A stretch of 64,000 nucleotides of DNA. Source: Tianweitania sediminis. GTDB taxonomy: Bacteria > Pseudomonadota > Alphaproteobacteria > Rhizobiales > Rhizobiaceae. Under the pieces are notes generated by a model. That model made no database searches, was not told the origin of the DNA, and worked only from the letters and a program-made list of their open reading frames with translations. A program made the translations under genes and the position numbers. The stretch is from positions 124,001 to 188,000 of the forward strand of contig NZ_JAGIYY010000004.1 of assembly GCF_017813335.1 (NCBI RefSeq), read 5' to 3'. Below, in pieces: positions 59,633 to 64,000 of this stretch (positions are counted from its first letter, which is position 1; each line of letters begins with the position of its first letter).

Positions 59633-59707
59633 TGGTGGGCGATGCAGGGATTGAACCTGCGACCCCACCCGTGTGAAGGGTGTGCTCTCCCGCTGAGCTA
59701 ATCGCCC
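59633..59707 (-). tRNA. tRNA-Val (anticodon CAC)
   Basis: On the minus strand the sequence begins GGGCGATTAGCTCAGCGG and ends CGCCCACCA. It folds into a seven-base acceptor stem (GGGCGAT with ATCGCCC), a D arm, an anticodon stem CACCC/GGGTG enclosing TTCACAC, and a T arm with GGTTCAATCCC. Anticodon CAC reads GUG valine codons. The CCA end is encoded. Confidence 0.95.
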
Positions 59708-59789
59708 GTTAGGGCATATCGCCCGAACGTTTCGCGGGTTTATGACCGCAGCCGGAGCAAGTCAAGATGCCGGCTGAGGCGAGTTCCGC

Positions 59790-60473
59790 TCACGCGTTGC
59801 CGGCAGCAATCAGCCGCTGCGCCATCTCGACGGTCAATTCGTCAAAGCGGGAGATCACCACGCTGGGCTCGAAGCTCGCCACCGGCTGATCGGTATAGCC
59901 GAAATCAACTGCCACCACGGGAATGCCGGCCGCCTTTGCCGTTTCGATGTCGGTCTTCGAATCGCCCACCATGATTGCTTGGTGGCGGTCTCCCCCGGCC
60001 CTTTCGATGGTTGAAAGCAGATGGCGCGGATCGGGCTTGCGCCAGGCAAAGGTATCGGCGCCGCAGTTGGCGGCGAAATGGGCCTGGATGTTCAAACCTT
60101 CGATCAGCGAATGGCTCAGCTTCTCGAACTTGTTTGTGCAGATCGCGAGCTTCCAGCCCGCATCGGCGAAGCGCGTCATGGCGTCCAGCACGCCAGGGAA
60201 GGGCTTTGACCGGCCGGGAATGTTGTCCGTGTAATGCTGCAGGAACGTCGTGATCAGCTGATCGTGGTGGTCGGCTTCAAGTACGCGATTGGCTTGCCGG
60301 AAGGCGCGCTCGATCATCGCGCGGCCACCCATGCCGAGATAGTTGTGAAAAAGCACGGGGTCGATCGGCGGCAGCCCTGTGTCGCGGAGTGCATGGGCCA
60401 GAGCGTCGAGAAGATCCGGCGCGGTGTCCACCAGCGTGCCGTCGAGATCGAAAACGATGATGGGCTGCGTCAT
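59790..60473 (-). CDS. gph: Phosphoglycolate phosphatase (HAD-IA)
   Basis: A 227-residue HAD hydrolase. Motif I is [18 protein letters not shown] with Asp9 and Asp11, followed by a helical cap, the motif II threonine in AICTNKF, a lysine near KPDPRHLL and the motif IV acidic pair in [16 protein letters not shown]. The motif-I extension [10 protein letters not shown] is typical of Gph, which removes 2-phosphoglycolate formed during DNA repair. The start [12 protein letters not shown] was chosen; it diverges from rpiA with 101 bases between starts. Confidence 0.9.
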   Translation of the reverse strand: MTQPIIVFDLDGTLVDTAPDLLDALAHALRDTGLPPIDPVLFHNYLGMGGRAMIERAFRQANRVLEADHHDQLITTFLQHYTDNIPGRSKPFPGVLDAMTRFADAGWKLAICTNKFEKLSHSLIEGLNIQAHFAANCGADTFAWRKPDPRHLLSTIERAGGDRHQAIMVGDSKTDIETAKAAGIPVVAVDFGYTDQPVASFEPSVVISRFDELTVEMAQRLIAAGNA

Positions 60474-60574
60474 GGCGGAGGCGTTACGCTGCCGCGCTTT
60501 CCCGAGCAAGTCCGACTTTGCGGGTGCGTGCAAAGATGATAGGAGCGCCGCCACGACCAACCAGAACCTGCTTG

Positions 60575-61273
60575 ATGGACGCGACAACTCGCAAGATCGA
60601 AGCCGCTCGGGCCGCCCTGGCCTATGTTGAAGACGGAATGCGCCTGGGGATCGGCACCGGTTCCACCGCCGAAGAATTCGTCCGGTTGCTGGCCGAGAAA
60701 GTTGCGGATGGCCTCAGCGTGACGGGCGTGCCGACGTCTGAGCGCACCGCGCGCCTTTGCCTCGACCTCGGCGTGAAGATCTCTTCTCTGGATGAGCTGC
60801 CTGAACTTGATCTTGCCATCGACGGGGCCGACGAAATTGATCCGGCGCTGAACCTGATCAAGGGCGGGGGCGGGGCGCTCCTGCGCGAAAAGATTGTTGC
60901 CACGGCTTCGAAGAAGCTGATCGTAATCGCCGACGAGAGCAAGAAGGTCGAGTGTCTCGGCGCCTTTCCCTTGCCGATCGAGGTTAACCGGTTCGGCCTG
61001 GCATCCACTCGGCTCGCCATCGAAGCCGCCGCGGCGCGGCTTGGCCTCACCGGTTCGATTGACTTGCGATCGTCGCGTGACGAGCCTTTCGTCACAGATG
61101 GAGGGCATATGATCCTCGACGCATCTTTTGGCCGCATTCCAGATTCAAGAGCCCTGTCGACCGCTCTTTTCGCCATACCCGGCGTCGTGGAGCATGGCTT
61201 GTTCCTGGGCTTGACCACCATCGCCATTGTGGCGGGCGAGGGTGGCATCGAAACGTTGCGGCCGGCTGGCTGA
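60575..61273 (+). CDS. rpiA: Ribose-5-phosphate isomerase A
   Basis: A 232-residue Rpi[12 protein letters not shown] (about 25-35) binds phosphate, [25 protein letters not shown] (cited in part) holds the catalytic acidic residues and lysine, and EVNRFG follows. It interconverts ribose-5-phosphate and ribulose-5-phosphate in the pentose phosphate pathway. The start [12 protein letters not shown] fits the family. It is cotranscribed with a DUF2059 gene 19 bases downstream. Confidence 0.95.
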   Translation: MDATTRKIEAARAALAYVEDGMRLGIGTGSTAEEFVRLLAEKVADGLSVTGVPTSERTARLCLDLGVKISSLDELPELDLAIDGADEIDPALNLIKGGGGALLREKIVATASKKLIVIADESKKVECLGAFPLPIEVNRFGLASTRLAIEAAAARLGLTGSIDLRSSRDEPFVTDGGHMILDASFGRIPDSRALSTALFAIPGVVEHGLFLGLTTIAIVAGEGGIETLRPAG

Positions 61274-61292
61274 TTAGGAGTTCAAAACGAAG

Positions 61293-61865
61293 ATGATCAC
61301 GATAAATCATGCGCGCCGGATCATGGCTGGCGTTTTCGGCGCGGCCCTTCTTGCTGCCGCACTTCCCGCAAGCGCCCAAGAAATTTCGCCGTCGCACTTG
61401 GCTGCGGCGCGCTCAGCACTTGCAGCTGTGGAAATCACGGATCAGTTCGACGCAATTCTTCCTGCTGCCGCGCAAGCGTTGAAGGCGGAAATGATCCAGA
61501 AGGATCCCAACCTGGAACACCTCATCGTGCAAACGGTGGATGAAAAGACGCTGGAACTCGCGAAACGCCGCGCGGATCTCGAAACTGAAGCTGCGAATGT
61601 TTACGCACGCACGTTCAGTGAGGAGGAGCTGAACCAGATTGCATCCTTCTACAAGTCGCCCGCTGGCGTGAAGCTCCTGCAGCAGGGCGGCAACGTTACC
61701 AGGGAAGTGATGCAGTCCGCGGAAATCTGGCAGCGGGGGATTGCGCGCGATCTCGCGCAGGACGTTGCGGAAAGCTTTGAAGCGGCCGCACCGCGTCCCG
61801 CGGCAGCGGATGCGGCGACAGCAGCACCCGCGTCGGGCGAAGCTCCGGCTCAGCCCGCGCAATAA
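61293..61865 (+). CDS. Exported DUF2059 domain protein
   Basis: A 190-residue protein with a signal peptide (about 1-28, ASA cleavage) and a helical DUF2059 domain, whose signature is YARTFSEEELNQIASFYKSPAGVKLL at about 107-132 (cited in part). It ends in an alanine/proline-rich tail. It is periplasmic and of unknown function. In Rhizobiales it commonly lies between rpiA and gor, as here. TAGGAG precedes the start by a longer than usual spacer. Confidence 0.9.
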   Translation: MITINHARRIMAGVFGAALLAAALPASAQEISPSHLAAARSALAAVEITDQFDAILPAAAQALKAEMIQKDPNLEHLIVQTVDEKTLELAKRRADLETEAANVYARTFSEEELNQIASFYKSPAGVKLLQQGGNVTREVMQSAEIWQRGIARDLAQDVAESFEAAAPRPAAADAATAAPASGEAPAQPAQ

Positions 61866-61884
61866 CGCTTGTTCTGCACGATCA

Positions 61885-61917
61885 AGAAAAGCCCGGCCTC
61901 GCCGGGCTTTTCTTTTT
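61885..61917 (+). terminator. Rho-independent terminator after DUF2059
   Basis: AGAAAAGCCCGGC (61885-61897) and GCCGGGCTTTTCT (61901-61913) pair perfectly around a CTC loop, followed by TTTTGG. It closes the rpiA-DUF2059 unit before gor. Confidence 0.92.
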
Positions 61918-61971
61918 GGCCAAGGCCCCATACGTGCTTGGCAACGATTTTCGCGCAGCGGGAAGGCCACC

Positions 61972-63360
61972 ATGAGCTTTGATTTCGACCTGTTTGTTAT
62001 CGGCGGCGGATCAGGGGGCGTGCGCGCCGGGCGTGTTTCGGCACAGCTGGGCAAAAAAGTGGCGGTGGCGGAAGAATACCGCTTTGGCGGCACCTGCGTG
62101 ATCCGCGGCTGTGTGCCCAAGAAGCTGTTCGTGTATGCGTCGCAGTTTTCCGAAAAGTTCGTGGACGCCAAGGCCTATGGTTGGGACATCGGCGAAACCC
62201 GCTTCGACTGGCCGACCCTGATCGCAAACAAGGATCGCGAGATTGCGCGGCTTGAGCATGTGTATCGCGGTGGGCTCGACAAAACCGGCGTCACGATCTT
62301 CGACGAACGCGCGACGCTGAAAGATCGAAACACGGTTCAGCTCGCCTCGGGCAAGACGGTGACGGCCGAGCACATCTTGATTGCAACGGGCGCCCGGGCG
62401 AACCCGCATGACGCGCTGCCCGGCTCCGAACTTGCGATCTATTCCGACGACATCTTCGACCTGAAGGAGCTGCCGCGCTCGATCGTAATCGTCGGCGGCG
62501 GCTATATCGCGGTCGAGTTCGCCAACATTTTTCATGGCCTCGGCGTCGACACCACGATTGTTTACCGCGGCCAGAAGATCCTCGGCGGCTTCGACCAGGA
62601 CCTGCGTGATCACCTGCAGGAAGAGATGCAAAGCAAAGGCATTCGCATCCTTTGCCATACGATCTTCAAGCAGATCACGAAGCGCGGCGACGGTCGCCTC
62701 GATGCCGAACTGTCGGACGGCAACATCATCTGCGCCGACCAGGTTCTGATGGCGATCGGGCGGCTGCCCAACAGCGGCGGGCTTGGCCTTGAAGCGCTCG
62801 GGCTGGAGCTCGGCATCAAGGGTGCCATCCCCGTTGACGCGTATTCCCGCACGGCCATCGACAACATCTGGGCGATCGGCGATGTGACGAACCGCGTCCA
62901 GCTGACCCCGGTGGCGATCCACGAAGCCATGTGCCTTGTGGAAACGCTGTGGAAAAACAACCCAACTTCGCCCGATCATGACGTGATCCCCACCGCGGTG
63001 TTCTCGCAGCCGGAAATCGGCACCGTCGGGATGACGGAAGAAGATGCGTGCAAGGCTTACCCGGAGATCGAAGTGTACCGCGCGACGTTCCGCCCCATGA
63101 AAACGGCCTTCGCGGGGCGCGACGAACGGATGCTAATGAAGCTGATCGTGGATGCCGACAGCAAGGTGGTGCTTGGCGCGCATATCCTTGGGCCTGACGC
63201 CGGCGAGATGGCGCAGCTCCTCGGCATTCCCTTGAAGGCCAAGCTGACGAAGGAATGGTTCGACCGCACGATGGCGGTTCACCCGACTGCCGCCGAGGAA
63301 CTCGTGACCATGTATTCGCCCAGCTACCGCGTCAGAAACGGCGAACGGATCGCCGCCTGA
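61972..63360 (+). CDS. gor: Glutathione-disulfide reductase
   Basis: A 462-residue flavoprotein disulfide reductase. The FAD motif is GGGSGG (11-16). The redox pair Cys42 and Cys47 lies in GGTCVIRGCVPKK, the NADP-binding motif is VGGGYIAVEFA, and the active-site His-Glu pair of the partner subunit is in VHPTAAEE. It keeps glutathione reduced using NADPH. GGAAGG precedes the ATG; an open extension into the upstream gene is not coding. Confidence 0.95.
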   Translation: MSFDFDLFVIGGGSGGVRAGRVSAQLGKKVAVAEEYRFGGTCVIRGCVPKKLFVYASQFSEKFVDAKAYGWDIGETRFDWPTLIANKDREIARLEHVYRGGLDKTGVTIFDERATLKDRNTVQLASGKTVTAEHILIATGARANPHDALPGSELAIYSDDIFDLKELPRSIVIVGGGYIAVEFANIFHGLGVDTTIVYRGQKILGGFDQDLRDHLQEEMQSKGIRILCHTIFKQITKRGDGRLDAELSDGNIICADQVLMAIGRLPNSGGLGLEALGLELGIKGAIPVDAYSRTAIDNIWAIGDVTNRVQLTPVAIHEAMCLVETLWKNNPTSPDHDVIPTAVFSQPEIGTVGMTEEDACKAYPEIEVYRATFRPMKTAFAGRDERMLMKLIVDADSKVVLGAHILGPDAGEMAQLLGIPLKAKLTKEWFDRTMAVHPTAAEELVTMYSPSYRVRNGERIAA

Positions 63361-63494
63361 TCCTTGGTCGACCTGCCGTTAGTGCTCCAAGTCACACTGG
63401 CAAGGGGCAGAGCCTTGCTGTATAGAGCCGCCACTTCCCAAAAACGGAGAAGATGCGCGCCAGAGCGCCGCAAGACGAGAACATAGGTGCAGTC

Positions 63495-64000
63495 ATGACG
63501 AAGTGGTCGCCAAATTCGTGGAGAGCAAAGCCGATCCAGCAGGTCCCGTCCTATCCGGACATGGCCGCTCTGGAAGACGTAGAGGCTCGTCTCGCGACAT
63601 TTCCGCCGCTCGTTTTTGCAGGTGAAGCGCGCAAGCTGAAGAAGCAGCTGGCGTCGGTCGCCAACGGCGAGGCCTTCCTCCTTCAAGGTGGCGACTGCGC
63701 GGAAAGCTTTGCCGAGCATGGCGCGGACAACATCCGCGACTTCTTCCGCGTGTTCCTGCAGATGTCCGTGGTGCTGACCTTCGCCGGCTCACAGCCGGTG
63801 GTGAAGGTTGGCCGTATCGCCGGCCAGTTCGCAAAGCCGCGTTCGTCCGACGTCGAGGCAAAGGGCGACGTAACCTTGCCGTCCTACCGCGGCGACATCA
63901 TCAACGGCATCGAGTTCGACGAAAAGTCGCGCATTCCCGATCCGGCCCGCCAGGAAATGGCCTACCGCCAATCCGCGGCAACGTTGAACCTGCTGCGCGC
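63495..64000 (+). CDS. 3-deoxy-7-phosphoheptulonate synthase, class II (3' end outside window)
   Basis: The first 168 residues of a class II DAHP synthase are visible ([18 protein letters not shown], then [27 protein letters not shown] and [13 protein letters not shown]). Class II enzymes start the shikimate pathway from phosphoenolpyruvate and erythrose-4-phosphate, and are typical of Rhizobiales and plants. The cysteine in GGDCAE is a metal ligand in the family. It follows gor by 134 bases on the same strand, with its own promoter likely in that gap. Confidence 0.95.
   Translation, partial: MTKWSPNSWRAKPIQQVPSYPDMAALEDVEARLATFPPLVFAGEARKLKKQLASVANGEAFLLQGGDCAESFAEHGADNIRDFFRVFLQMSVVLTFAGSQPVVKVGRIAGQFAKPRSSDVEAKGDVTLPSYRGDIINGIEFDEKSRIPDPARQEMAYRQSAATLNLLR

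Noticed and set aside
58920..59707. Genomic island at tRNA-Val
   Set aside because: No integrase, no direct repeat of the tRNA end and no change of gene style beyond one unknown gene; kept only as a low-interest observation.
1..64000. CRISPR arrays, insertion sequences, toxin-antitoxin or phage-defence modules
   Set aside because: No regularly spaced repeats, transposase, nuclease-methylase or other defence signatures were found on either strand.

Overview
The window looks like the chromosome of an alphaproteobacterium of the order Hyphomicrobiales (Rhizobiales), most likely from the Mesorhizobium/Nitratireductor/Aminobacter neighbourhood. The evidence is high GC coding sequence and markers typical of that group: the acpXL-to-lpxXL locus for the very-long-chain fatty acid of lipid A, the iron regulator RirA beside the heme genes hmuP and hmuQ, PutA with a divergent Lrp-type PutR, and class II DAHP synthase. 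A DddQ-type DMSP lyase and an MttB-like methyltransferase suggest exposure to marine or plant osmolytes. Genus-level assignment is inference. About 70 genes are packed tightly on both strands, with one tRNA. I see no insertion sequence, prophage, CRISPR array or rRNA.

Layout. 1-2311: non-pyrrolysine MttB methyltransferase followed by a dimethylglycine-dehydrogenase-like flavoprotein (methylated-amine catabolism). 2482-6549: DUF72, an MFS transporter, a class III aminotransferase and a carboxymuconolactone decarboxylase-like protein. 6803-10485: valine-type catabolism (acyl-CoA dehydrogenase and 3-hydroxyisobutyrate dehydrogenase), divergent from a DMSP lyase that meets a TauE/SafE exporter tail to tail. 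10608-17418: a TerB-like protein, then a complete dipeptide-type ABC importer led by an M20 amidohydrolase. 17566-22732: a small L,D-transpeptidase and the VLCFA/lipid A locus, which lacks fabZXL. 22909-26957: stress and housekeeping genes, an AEC carrier and succinate-semialdehyde dehydrogenase. 27000-31244: putR and putA. 31261-32879: an iron/heme island (heme oxygenase-like hmuQ, an unknown exported protein, hmuP, rirA) with RirA-box and Irr-box candidates. 33037-38497: GNAT, DUF445, maleylacetoacetate isomerase, an inositol-like isomerase/dehydrogenase pair and a second Rrf2 regulator. 38498-40680: a sparse region with small genes and an orphan response regulator. 40681-48147: dusA, a second TauE/SafE carrier, an aspartic protease, DUF1289, a degenerate CobT homologue, a membrane histidine kinase, GST, a UDG-like protein and an Lrp regulator. 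48172-51478: an amino-acid ABC importer without its ATPase. 51571-54684: molybdenum-cofactor genes mobB, mobA and moaA with an EamA carrier inserted. 54803-59543: DUF971, a large L,D-transpeptidase, a GntA-like N-hydroxylase overlapping a DUF1989 gene, and an unknown gene beside tRNA-Val(CAC). 59790-64000: gph, rpiA, DUF2059, gor and the start of DAHP synthase.

Most unusual items: the GntA-like/DUF1989 pair (a candidate guanidino-compound pathway), a CobT homologue without its catalytic glutamates, the VLCFA locus without fabZXL but with a cysteine-less ketosynthase partner, the DMSP lyase divergent from valine-catabolic genes, and the iron island with an unknown exported protein.
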